Below, one piece after another: positions 52,428 through 61,413 of a stretch of DNA of 64,000 nt. Source of the stretch: Phytophthora sp. 'mugwort' (Eukaryota > Oomycota > Peronosporomycetes > Peronosporales > Peronosporaceae); contig JAUCEF010000001.1 in NCBI GenBank assembly GCA_033558025.1, positions 3,286,001 to 3,350,000 on the forward strand, in the 5' to 3' direction. The stretch's first letter is position 1, and every line of letters starts with the position of its first letter. The notes below the pieces were generated by a model. The model had not been told where the DNA came from. It saw only the letters and a program-made list of their open reading frames with translations, and made no database searches. The position numbers and the translations under genes were made by a program.

Positions 52428-54563
52428 CTACAGATTCTGTTGCGGGGCAAAGAGCCGAGCGTGCTCCACACTTCCATAGCGGATTGGTACGTACTCGCTC
52501 AAATGCTGACGACGGCGACGACGCCCGTTCTCCTTGACCAGCCACGTGCCCAGAACCAGCAACACGACACCAGCAGCAGCAGCTGCAACGACAGCCATCG
52601 CGTCGGATAAAGGTGAACGGTTGCTCGATACAACCCCCTTCTCAACAGTTTGAGTTTCTGCGACCGTGGCAGCCGATGCCTTGACTGTAGTAGCAGCGGC
52701 GGCAATGCGCTGCTGTTCATGGATGTAATGCTCGTTCTCAGCGTCGATACGACGGCAGGAAGGGTGTTCAACCTGAAGAGCAACGGAACAGTTGCAAATT
52801 GCGCCGGGTCCTTGGAGACACGAGCCGTAACCACTGCAGAATGGCGTGAGCGTTTTGTCCTTGACCCCCTTTTGTTGCGGATACACATAGCTACCCGCAG
52901 ATCGCCAGCAGTAGTCGACTGAGGCCTTCTGGTACGGGGTCATCTCGGCTGCCGTCTCTTCGCCCTTGGGGAAAGCGACGCTACTATCGACGATCTCCTC
53001 ACATGACGGGCCAGAGTACGGCTTGCGCACAGGCGGAAACGTTACGGCGTTGTAGTACTTCTCAGCGTTCTTGAGGCAGCCGTCGTCATTGCCGTCGAGA
53101 GCGCAGTTGTACTTGGGTATCTCACCAACACCCGAGCAAGTCTGAGCATCCAGAGGCTTGTAGAGCTGCTCAATCCGCTCATCCATCCAGCGTGCACGGT
53201 CGAGAACGGAGTCGCGCAGGTCGTTGACACGCTCAGCGTACGTCCCGTTGCAAGTCTGCAAGTCCACAGCGGCACACTGCACGACATCGCTGCGCCAGTC
53301 GCCACCAAGACACTTGGACAGCTGACGGTGCACCGGAGCAGCGCTGGCGTCCAGGAACTTGACGATTGACTCGTCGTTCCAGGCACCGAAAACGGGGTCG
53401 CCCGCCTTCTGCATGTTGCTGCCGCGCAGCGTCTTCCAGCGCTGAATAACCAGCGACGCTAGCTGCGGGTGGCACATGAGCCGCTTCCAATATGTGTACT
53501 GTGGGTAAATCCAGTCTTTAAAGGTACGACGGGCTCCGTTGCCGTACGCCAGGTTCAGGTCCCAAACGGGCCCGGCATTGATGGGCTGGTCACGGTCCTT
53601 GAAGAAGAAGGTGCTGCGTCGGTAGGCGTCGACGTTGAGCGACATCTCCGTGTGCAGCAGGTAGTCGGCGAACGACCCGAGATCCAAGTGCTTCTGGAGC
53701 TCAAGCGGGGCAGTCATGTTGTTCCAGAGCGTACGGTACATCTGCGGCAAGAAGCCCGTGTCCGTATTCACAAAGTAGTCGCGCATTTGCTGCGAGAGCG
53801 ACGACCCACTCGGATGTACTAGCAAGGGCCGCTCGCCCATGCCGAACTCGTTCTGGTATTGGTCGATGACCATGTTGGGCGAGTAGGATCCGTAGCTAGG
53901 CGGATCGTTCGACCACGCCCAACCTCCATCCAGCACCTTCGGATTGCGTGCCACACAAGCGGCATTCATCGACGCCAAGTTGACGTGATTCTTGTCGTAT
54001 GTGGGCTTCTCCAGCAGTAGGTAGATACCCACGTACCTGGGGGTCTCCTGGGCGGGGTCGGTGCGCATGTAGACGACGGCATGACGAGTCTTGACCGAGT
54101 ACCGACCGGTCGAGCGGTACAGCCAATGCGCCAGGTGGTTGCGCAGTAACGTGCAGTCAAGGAACGGTCCGTTCATGACAAAGGCTTTGTTCTCCACCAT
54201 ACCCAGGAACGATGTGTCTACCGGGAACTTGATGTTGAACTGGTGTTTGGCAAAGAAGAGACTCGTCTGGCCGCGGTAATTGGACTTGGAGTGCTCGAAC
54301 ACAGCGGTGCGCTTGCCATTGACACAGTTATGTTCCCCGTCGGCATTGTCGACGACCTCGACACGGGTCTGTACGGGCACTTTGAGGCAGTCGTCTGCGG
54401 GGTACCGCAGCTGGTTGCAAGTCGGATCCGGGAAACTCCGGTCCAGCGCCGACACGATCACCACGGGCATCTCGTAGCATTCTGTTTGACTCGGAGTAGC
54501 TGGTTGCTGAGCTACTGCCATCTGTAGCGACGCCAAAAGCGATAGGAGTGAATAGATCCGCAT
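52428..54563 (-). CDS. CotH-domain membrane glycoprotein
   Basis: Predicted 711-residue intronless protein. It starts with a signal peptide (about residues 1-18, LLSLLASLQMAVAQQ), followed by a Cys-rich region. The CotH-type kinase-like domain (about 60-430) has KSNYRGQTSLFFAKHQFNIK, VMNGPFLDCTLLRNHLAHWL, YVGIYLLLEKPTYDKNHVNL, YLLHTEMSLNVDAYRRSTFF and GPVWDLNLAYGN. A Cys-rich stretch near the C-terminus (CSGYGSCLQGPGAICNCS) resembles an EGF-like module. A membrane span (AVVAAAAAGVVLLVLGTWLV, about 654-676) and a basic tail (RRRRR) follow. So it is a type I surface protein with a luminal/extracellular domain. CotH proteins phosphorylate spore proteins in bacteria and act as surface proteins in some fungi; the oomycete role is unknown to me. 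The start at 54563 gives the signal peptide. Confidence 0.85.
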   Translation of the reverse strand: MRIYSLLSLLASLQMAVAQQPATPSQTECYEMPVVIVSALDRSFPDPTCNQLRYPADDCLKVPVQTRVEVVDNADGEHNCVNGKRTAVFEHSKSNYRGQTSLFFAKHQFNIKFPVDTSFLGMVENKAFVMNGPFLDCTLLRNHLAHWLYRSTGRYSVKTRHAVVYMRTDPAQETPRYVGIYLLLEKPTYDKNHVNLASMNAACVARNPKVLDGGWAWSNDPPSYGSYSPNMVIDQYQNEFGMGERPLLVHPSGSSLSQQMRDYFVNTDTGFLPQMYRTLWNNMTAPLELQKHLDLGSFADYLLHTEMSLNVDAYRRSTFFFKDRDQPINAGPVWDLNLAYGNGARRTFKDWIYPQYTYWKRLMCHPQLASLVIQRWKTLRGSNMQKAGDPVFGAWNDESIVKFLDASAAPVHRQLSKCLGGDWRSDVVQCAAVDLQTCNGTYAERVNDLRDSVLDRARWMDERIEQLYKPLDAQTCSGVGEIPKYNCALDGNDDGCLKNAEKYYNAVTFPPVRKPYSGPSCEEIVDSSVAFPKGEETAAEMTPYQKASVDYCWRSAGSYVYPQQKGVKDKTLTPFCSGYGSCLQGPGAICNCSVALQVEHPSCRRIDAENEHYIHEQQRIAAAATTVKASAATVAETQTVEKGVVSSNRSPLSDAMAVVAAAAAGVVLLVLGTWLVKENGRRRRRQHLSEYVPIRYGSVEHARLFAPQQNL

Positions 54564-55382
54564 AGTGGCAGTCGGTACTCTTTGGAGTCGGGTGGTGGAC
54601 AGGTCTGGTGCTGGGCCAGAGACTTGAGTGGCTCGCGGCGAATTGCAAACTGCCAAACTTACCTCCTTGTCGGCCGCAGTCCGTTATCACCCCCTAGAAG
54701 AGTTTCTGAAGCGGAGGACGAGCAGTTACGGTAGCGTTCGTTGTGCGGGGCTGCCCAATATGGCAGCCGACTGCCGTTGCGTTGCAATCAGACGGCAGGC
54801 CAACGCGATACGTGGTGTATAGTAACGACTGTATTTTGCACTGCTCCGTAGTGTACAAGTTGCCGCTGCTTCGTGTCCGTTGACACCAACGCCGCCAGAC
54901 GAATTACTTGCCAGTAGACTAAACCGACTTGGTGGCGTTTAACTGTCGTTCAGGCCACTTATTTCAACGAGACAGGTCATTCATTGACGCATGCCGTCAC
55001 CCGAAACCAACCCGCAGGGCGTTGGCAACGTTGAAGAAACGGACAGAGTAAAGCTGCCCATAAGCCTCTACTTCTGACCTAGAGTCCGCTCGCAGCTCAG
55101 GGTCATGCGTTGGATAGCTGTACCGCCTTAAAACAATCTACATGATGCGTTTGAATTGAATGCTATACCCATAACCAAATGAACTTGTTTCTATGATAAC
55201 GGGAGCTCGACCAGACGCGTAAAGCTCATATCGGTTGGTACATATATACTTCTTGAACCACACCGCGCTCTTTCGAGATCAGTACCGGTACAATGTTCAC
55301 CTAGTTCCCAGAGCAACCGGTACATCATGTACCGGTAGCTTGAAATCCAAATGTCAGATATCGACCAGCCACTGTACCAGCG
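54564..55382. other. intergenic region between divergent genes
   Basis: Separates the CotH gene (minus) and the F-box gene (plus), so promoters for both are expected here. I see no convincing TCATTYY+CAATTT match; GCCACTCAAGTCTC on minus near 54625-54640 is a weak candidate for CotH. Confidence 0.5.
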
Positions 55383-57791
55383 ATGCGGCGCCAGGAGCGA
55401 CGCCCCAAGCGAGAGGTGCTCGCTCTGGTGCAGCGACTTAACGACTGCATTGGAGTCTCGGCGCGGCACGTGTACACGCAACAGATCACGACCTCGGAGT
55501 TGCTGCAGCGCTCGCAGCCCGAGATACGACGGCAGTTGCCCGAGCTCTGCGCATTTGTGGACTCTCTCCTACCAGTCGGTAACAACCCCAGCAATACTAC
55601 TGCTCCCCCGCCCTCGTCGCTCGTACGCCGTGCCTTACGGCATCCAGATGCCCAGTGGCTCAGCCGCAGCGCGCGGGAGAGCGGCATCTCGGCGCTGGTG
55701 TGTCAACAACTGGTGCGCCTGACGAGACAGGACGAGAATGGCGAGACTCAGGAGAGTACTGTGTATTGGTCAGCTTCAGAGCTTACCATACACGTGCTGT
55801 TGGATGCACTGCTGTCGCCGTGTGCACAGCGACTTGGACAAGCCCCTGATGCTTGTAAGTGGCGTCCGAGGCAGCCCAAGCCCAGGTTCCACGCCATGAC
55901 GTGCTTCCCCGTGTGGTCGGCTTTGCTGCCGTTCGCGGTGCTGATGGGACTTCGATTCCCTAATGTGTTCCATCAAGTGCTAAAGGAATATCGCCAAGTG
56001 GAGAAGAAGAGGCAGCGAGTGAACTGCGATTTTGCACAAGTTACGGGGGTATGGAGATTGGTGGAAGAGCTGAATAGAGGGGATAAGGATAACCAGAGAG
56101 AGGTGACGCAGGTGATGATCAGCTTGTTGAGGCTAGCGAGTGATAAGTTGCTGGGAAGCTTAGTTGCTGCAAAGGACGACGCTAAAACGGGGTCGCATTT
56201 GGATGACCAGCTATTGGAGAAGTTTTTCACAGGACTGCAAGGATTTTCATTCAACAGTTGGCGAGCCAATGCGGTGCTCAAGCCGGCGTTGTTTGGCGCA
56301 CTTGAGGATTCAATGTCGGTTCCAGCGGGTCGAGCAAAAACGGTCGTGGTAACGCAACGTATTGTTGTTTTCACGGCAGTGGGGTGCATGTTTGTCAAGG
56401 ATCTGGCATCAGATGTCGTGTCGATGCTTATAAAACGGGCCAGGGATTCACTAAACATAACCGAAGAAGTGAGAAATCTTCTGCTGAATTTCCTTGTGGG
56501 ATTTTGTTCTCACGTGGATTTAGTCCCATTGACGTCAGTGATGGAGTTACTGGAGCTATTAATCGCATCCTATAAGGCAGCCCAACGAAATGCTGACGAT
56601 CCTGAGCAAGAGCGAAAACGCCGGCTCGAAATGGTGTTTTATATCGTTTATGTGGCGCTGCATCGTTGCCAAAGTGTCGACAGTTTGCGCCAAGAGGTCA
56701 GCTCCGAGGCAGCGGGACACAAGGAGATCCTGTCTCAATTACAAATGCGACTATGCAGTGACATCGCGTTCGAGGATTTCTACGTTGCTGCCCCTTTGCA
56801 CTGGACGGCCAATATTTGGCAGCACTGGGTGTTCCTATCTGACGAAGAAGTGCAGGCCTTTTTGCTCGAAGCTGAAGAGAAGGAAAATGATACGGAGCAG
56901 GAATTTAAAGAAACAGTAGCGGCGTGGCACACTTTAGAGACACGCTTTGCGTTCAAACCGGTGTCATTCTCGCCGTTCACGCAGATGAAAACTTTGCTGA
57001 AGCCGCACTTGATACCGCCCATCCCGCTCGCAGAACCGACTGAGGAACAGGAATTAATTATGCAAGCAAGAAAGCGCCGACGGACTGAAGAAGCGACGAG
57101 TAATTCGGTGGATCCCGAGCAACTCGAGCGTTCGTTCGACGTGCTGCTGCTGCCTGACGTCATGGAGCGCGTGTGTTCCTTCATGAGCGCGAAGCGGCTT
57201 TGCCGGATGGCCCTCGTATGCCGTACTTTTGCCGAAATCAGCCACCGTGCCTCGCTGTGGCGGCCACTCTACATGCGGATCGGTCTTCCCGTCGGCAAAA
57301 ATCCAAGTACTCTGCCTCCTGCACCAGTAGAATGTCACCACGGCGAGAGCTACGAGCACAACTGGCGTTATCTCTACCAGGAGCGGTGGAAAGTGATGCG
57401 GAGATTGCGTCGCATGCAGCGACGCGCGCTTAAAGCGAGACAGTCCAACGGCCAGGAAGACGACAATGGCAGCGACGCGCCGTCTTCCAGTAGTGCCAAC
57501 ATGTTTGTCCCGCAGATCTGCTCGTACTGCAGCTGCGATCAGGTGCTCAAATCGACAATCGACGTAGAAGTCCATCGAGCGCAGCATAAGCGGTTTACGT
57601 GCGCTAAACCTTCCTGCCGAGCATCGTTTACCGGTTTGCACAAGTTCAACGCGCACGTGAGGGATCATACAGACGAAAATGCTGGCCGCTTAAGTGCCGA
57701 CGCCCGACTGAAGTGCGACTTCCATGGCTGCAAGAAAAGCTACACATCAGTTAAGTGGCTGGCGACTCACCGTCAGAAGGAGGGACACTAA
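55383..57791 (+). CDS. F-box + C2H2 zinc-finger protein with helical N-terminus
   Basis: Predicted 802-residue intronless protein. Residues 1-560 form a large, mostly helical region without a motif I can name (SWRANAVLKPALFGALEDSM, RNLLLNFLVGFCSHVDLVPL; HEAT-like in look). An F-box follows at about 585-632 (LLLPDVMERVCSFMSAKRLC then LVCRTFAEISHRASLWRPLY), with a basic KARKRR-like stretch before it. The C-terminus holds three C2H2-type fingers: CSYCSC region near 713, CAKPSCRASFTGLHKFNAHV, and CDFHGCKKSYTSVKWLATHR. The F-box would link it to an SCF ubiquitin ligase through Skp1, while the fingers may bind nucleic acid or a substrate. The combination is unusual. Start: the first in-frame ATG (55383); a shorter start cannot be excluded. 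Confidence 0.8.
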   Translation: MRRQERRPKREVLALVQRLNDCIGVSARHVYTQQITTSELLQRSQPEIRRQLPELCAFVDSLLPVGNNPSNTTAPPPSSLVRRALRHPDAQWLSRSARESGISALVCQQLVRLTRQDENGETQESTVYWSASELTIHVLLDALLSPCAQRLGQAPDACKWRPRQPKPRFHAMTCFPVWSALLPFAVLMGLRFPNVFHQVLKEYRQVEKKRQRVNCDFAQVTGVWRLVEELNRGDKDNQREVTQVMISLLRLASDKLLGSLVAAKDDAKTGSHLDDQLLEKFFTGLQGFSFNSWRANAVLKPALFGALEDSMSVPAGRAKTVVVTQRIVVFTAVGCMFVKDLASDVVSMLIKRARDSLNITEEVRNLLLNFLVGFCSHVDLVPLTSVMELLELLIASYKAAQRNADDPEQERKRRLEMVFYIVYVALHRCQSVDSLRQEVSSEAAGHKEILSQLQMRLCSDIAFEDFYVAAPLHWTANIWQHWVFLSDEEVQAFLLEAEEKENDTEQEFKETVAAWHTLETRFAFKPVSFSPFTQMKTLLKPHLIPPIPLAEPTEEQELIMQARKRRRTEEATSNSVDPEQLERSFDVLLLPDVMERVCSFMSAKRLCRMALVCRTFAEISHRASLWRPLYMRIGLPVGKNPSTLPPAPVECHHGESYEHNWRYLYQERWKVMRRLRRMQRRALKARQSNGQEDDNGSDAPSSSSANMFVPQICSYCSCDQVLKSTIDVEVHRAQHKRFTCAKPSCRASFTGLHKFNAHVRDHTDENAGRLSADARLKCDFHGCKKSYTSVKWLATHRQKEGH

Positions 57792-58020
57792 GTCAGCGAC
57801 GAGAGACCATCATAACGCCATCATTAATAGAGAACTAGGTCACCGCGACGGATAGAGACACATGTTATGATGGAGAATCGCAGCCAGACGTTGAAGTTTA
57901 CCGCATATTGCCGTTAAATCGACATGAATTTCCTCCAATCACGACAGGTTTCGTACTCAGTCCAGCTCCCTTGTCCCAGTTGCCATTATCGCGCAGTCGT
58001 CAGGCAGACTTCGTACCCTC

Positions 58021-59475
58021 ATGACGCCGGCGGACAGCGGGCCGCTGCCTACGCTCGCGGCGTTGGCTCTCGCCGCCAAGGACGGCGGCGACAAGACGGC
58101 GGCGCTAGTGGCCACGTGCTCCTTCATGCTGTCTTTGGCGCTTGGACTGCGTCTGCTGGGCTGGTACCTGGCTAAGACACGTGGACGACGCAAGCGGCTG
58201 CGGCTACTGCCCGGTCTGGGCGTCTTGGTGCCGTTCCCAGTGGCGCTTCACGCACTAGACGTCAGCGTGTTTGTGGTCCTCTGGTACGCGGTCAGCATCG
58301 GTATGACGCTGTTTAACAAGTGGTTTCTGCGCGTCTGGGCGGGCGGTGGCTACCCGTTTGCCACGACCATGACTTGCATTAACATGTTCGTTAAGTGTCT
58401 GCTGTCGCGCGTCATTGACCGGTGCTCGAGTGGGAATTGCAGCGGAAGTGGGACGATGCTGGCCCTGCCCTCGAGCATCTACTGGAAGCTGGCGGTGCCC
58501 ATCGGCGTGTGCACGGCGCTGGACATTATGCTCTCGAACTTGTCGCTGTTCTACATAACTGTGACGTTCTATACGATCGTCAAGTCAGGCGGCAACGTAT
58601 GGAACTTGCTCTTCTCGATCTGTCTGGGTCACCAACGCCCGTCTTGGCCGCTGTTCGGCGTGATTGTGCTGATCTCGAGCGGCATTGGACTGGCGAGTTA
58701 CGGCTCGGCGCATTTTGTGCTGTACGGGTTCGTACTGGTCTTAGCGGCGTCCGTTATTGGGACGTTGAGGTGGGTATTGACCCAATCGCTGCTGCAGGCG
58801 ATGGAGGACAGTAACGGAGCTCCGAGGAATAAAGTGCTGGCAGTGGTGTACTACGTGTCGCCGGCGAGTGCGTTTGGACTACTCCCGATCGCGCTGTTTT
58901 CTGAGGGAAGCGACTATGCGACGTCAAGGTTTCTTCTGGACTCCCAGTTGCTGATGATGTCGCTCGTGTTCATCTTCATTAGCGGATGTCTGGCGTTCGT
59001 GCTGATTTTCATTGAGATTTTGCTGGTTAAGAAAACGTCGGCGCTGTCGTTAGGCATCGCCGGTAGCTTTAAGGACGTCACGCAAGTGCTGCTCGCAGTC
59101 TTCATTTTCGGTGACCAGCTCATCGCGATCAATGTGTTTGGCCTCGTCGTGGCCACGTGCGGAATGCTCTTCTACACGTATATCAAGCACACAATGACAG
59201 AAGCAGCAGGCGACACAAGAAATGCCAAATTGAAAGGCTATCAACGGGTTCCTACTTCGACTTCGGACTTGGAAGAAGGCGGCGACGTCCAGTGTCCAGG
59301 CAGCAGCAAATACAGCCACGACGTCGTTCCGGAGTATCACATGACGGATGAGAGAGGTGTCTCGGCATCAGGAACCAAGACGCTGAAGTCGATGTCAGGT
59401 GTAGAGCTTGTGCGACGAGAGAGCAAGGAGTATTTCAACTCAGCAGGCATGATCTCCAATGCCTCGCATGTGTGA
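58021..59475 (+). CDS. TPT/SLC35-type sugar or triose-phosphate transporter
   Basis: Predicted 484-residue intronless membrane protein with about ten hydrophobic spans. Recognisable blocks of the triose-phosphate/nucleotide-sugar transporter family: VLWYAVSIGMTLFNKWFLRV (about residues 84-103), FYITVTFYTIVKSGGNVWNL, LRWVLTQSLLQAMED, and a KKTSALSLGIAGSFKDVTQV...FGDQ block near 340-370. These match the SLC35C2/Ovcov1-like branch, which acts in the Golgi and early secretory pathway. The N-terminus has an extra hydrophobic segment and a basic RGRRKRLR patch. The last 95 residues are hydrophilic with many Ser/Glu and are probably cytosolic. The substrate cannot be told from sequence. Confidence 0.85.
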   Translation: MTPADSGPLPTLAALALAAKDGGDKTAALVATCSFMLSLALGLRLLGWYLAKTRGRRKRLRLLPGLGVLVPFPVALHALDVSVFVVLWYAVSIGMTLFNKWFLRVWAGGGYPFATTMTCINMFVKCLLSRVIDRCSSGNCSGSGTMLALPSSIYWKLAVPIGVCTALDIMLSNLSLFYITVTFYTIVKSGGNVWNLLFSICLGHQRPSWPLFGVIVLISSGIGLASYGSAHFVLYGFVLVLAASVIGTLRWVLTQSLLQAMEDSNGAPRNKVLAVVYYVSPASAFGLLPIALFSEGSDYATSRFLLDSQLLMMSLVFIFISGCLAFVLIFIEILLVKKTSALSLGIAGSFKDVTQVLLAVFIFGDQLIAINVFGLVVATCGMLFYTYIKHTMTEAAGDTRNAKLKGYQRVPTSTSDLEEGGDVQCPGSSKYSHDVVPEYHMTDERGVSASGTKTLKSMSGVELVRRESKEYFNSAGMISNASHV

Positions 59476-59670
59476 CGAGAACACGGACGCTTTGTAACAT
59501 TAGGCCAACCATTTGCGTCGACACCGCAGTCTGCCAGCTGAAAACTAGCAGCAGTTCATGTTCTCGTTAGCTTTGAATTAATAGACCAAAAGAACCGTTT
59601 TTCGTTTGCAATAACCACCATTAACTTGTCTCTTGATTTTGGGGTTCTTTCGGTGGTACCATTAATTCAT

Positions 59671-61265
59671 TCACGTGATGATATGCGGGATATACTCACG
59701 CAAACGCCCATCCCGACAGGCGCTGAAGACGCGAGCAGTTTTACATCCAATAGCGACCCCGCGCATAGCATCATATTGCGGTCCAGTGAGTTCTGTGGAC
59801 ACGCACGGCTTTTCACCAAAGTTGCTCCAGTTACTGCACGCTCCGTCGCCATGGGCAGTCCAAACGCTACAAGAAGAAGCCGAGTCATCAGTTGATGGCG
59901 CTGATACTGCTATACTATGAATCGGCGAGGAGCTTCGTGACAAGGCGTGCAACGGCACACTACATCGTTGAGACCAGTTAGTACAAACACAACAGATTTT
60001 TGTGTGTAAAATATGCTAACGTACTCGGTGTGACGTAGGTCCCAAACAGTCAGTAGTCCGTCTTCACTTCCAGTGAAAAGCATCGGCAACGACGCAGTTG
60101 CAGTAGTGGCAGCGCACGATATGACCGAGCCGCCAAGTCCCTCGAGGTTTAGCACCTACCAATAGATAAAATACAAACTTTGGTAAGAAATGGCACATTA
60201 TGACACATTGTACGTCCACATCCACTAAAACGTACTGCTCTTCGCGCACGGACATCGACGCCAAGCGTCTCTCCATTATCAAGACCAGCAAGCAGCACCT
60301 TCCCGTCCGTCTCGGCCTCACTATTACTCGTATTCGGCGGGTAGTCGCCCTCCACTAGCAGTTGAGCAGTGTCTTCCAGGACTGACAGGCAGTGCACTGG
60401 ACTCTGGTCGTCATTCGCCCACTTGGCAATGACATCTTGCGTTCCGACGTTCCACAACTGAATCAGTCCATCCGTTCCACATGCTGCAACGTGTTAAAAC
60501 CACATAAGTCAATATCTACGCCACAAAAAAGTATCTTCCTCTGTATCTTTCGCACTTACACAGCACGTTTCTTCCCCTGCCAACAATGGCAACATCTTCA
60601 ACCCCCCCTCGGTGCCCCTTCATCACAGCAGCACAGCGTCCATGAACGCTCCAGATCCTGAGCGTAAAGTCTAGCGACCCAGTCAGCAGAACCTGCGAGC
60701 TGGGGAAGAAGCGGGCACTGGTCACGTCCGCCACGTGACCCTTCAAGGGCAGCATCTGGGCTCTGTTCTGGCTGTCCCAGAGCATACAGACCCCGTCGGA
60801 GCCCCCAACCACTACGTATCTCTCGTCTTTAGATATATCCACTGCGTACAATTGTGGCAGCGCGGGCTTCGGCGCCCCAGAGTCTGTAACAGCGGGAACG
60901 TCCACCGTCTCAATGGGGGTTTGGAACACTGTGCGCAGCTGCGTCGACGGCGTCGAGGTCTTCAACTCCACTTGGACATCGATCCACGTGCCTTCTCGGC
61001 CTAAGATCTGCACCAAATGCGGAGCCCCCGAGGCCTGTAAGGGCGCGGACAGCGGCAACTGATACTGCGAGCTGGGGCTGGAGCGCACCTCGGCGGTTGG
61101 GCGCTCGTCTTGAGCGAGTTCGTGGGTGGTGGAGGCCGCGACTTGCACAGTGCGTTCGTAGACGTCCAGCCAGCACGAATCACCGGCGTCAGCCCAGTCC
61201 GGCTGGATCTGCATGTATGCCTGTGCGTCCGGCGACGACGTCTTCGCAGCGGAGACCTCTTTCAT
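59671..61265 (-). CDS. PAAF1: PAAF1-like proteasome-associated WD40 protein, four exons
   Basis: Exons on minus: 60560-61265, 60236-60483, 60025-60155 and 59671-59959. Introns of 76, 80 and 65 bp have GT...AG ends; the frame is kept throughout, giving 457 residues. N-terminal MQIQPDWADAG recalls the start of human PAAF1 (RIQSDW). WD40 repeats follow (LYAVDISKDERYVVVGGSDG, LKGHVADVTSARFFPSSQVL, MKGHRGGVEDVAIVGRGRNV, GTDGLIQLWNVGTQDVIAKW). The C-terminal STELTGPQYDAMRGVAIGCK and CRDGRLREY also match PAAF1, which binds proteasomal ATPases. The start is uncertain: an initiator-like TCATTTCCAAAAT lies at 61264-61276, only 9 bases before the ATG at 61265, so the ATG at 61214 (440 residues, aligned with the human start) may be the real one. 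Confidence 0.88.
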
Positions 61266-61276
61266 TTTGGAAATGA
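61264..61276 (-). promoter_or_regulatory. initiator-like site over the PAAF1 start
   Basis: On minus, TCATTTCCAAAAT fits Inr plus an AT-rich flanking block, with the first base of transcription near 61274. If used, the first ATG has a 9-base leader and the second (61214) about 60. Confidence 0.4.
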
Positions 61277-61413
61277 AACGAGAAATGTTATCCTGTAATG
61301 TACCGTACGTATCCTGTTTTCCCTTAGCGAAACCGTATCCGGCATCATAAAGCGGGTTACGTTTGCTTGCCAAAGGGCGCGTACCCCCTCCGATCTTTTT
61401 TGAGTTGTCAACG

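Noticed and set aside
53469..53822. Plus-strand frames opposite the CotH, kinase and WD40 genes
   Set aside because: Antisense shadows of well-supported genes.
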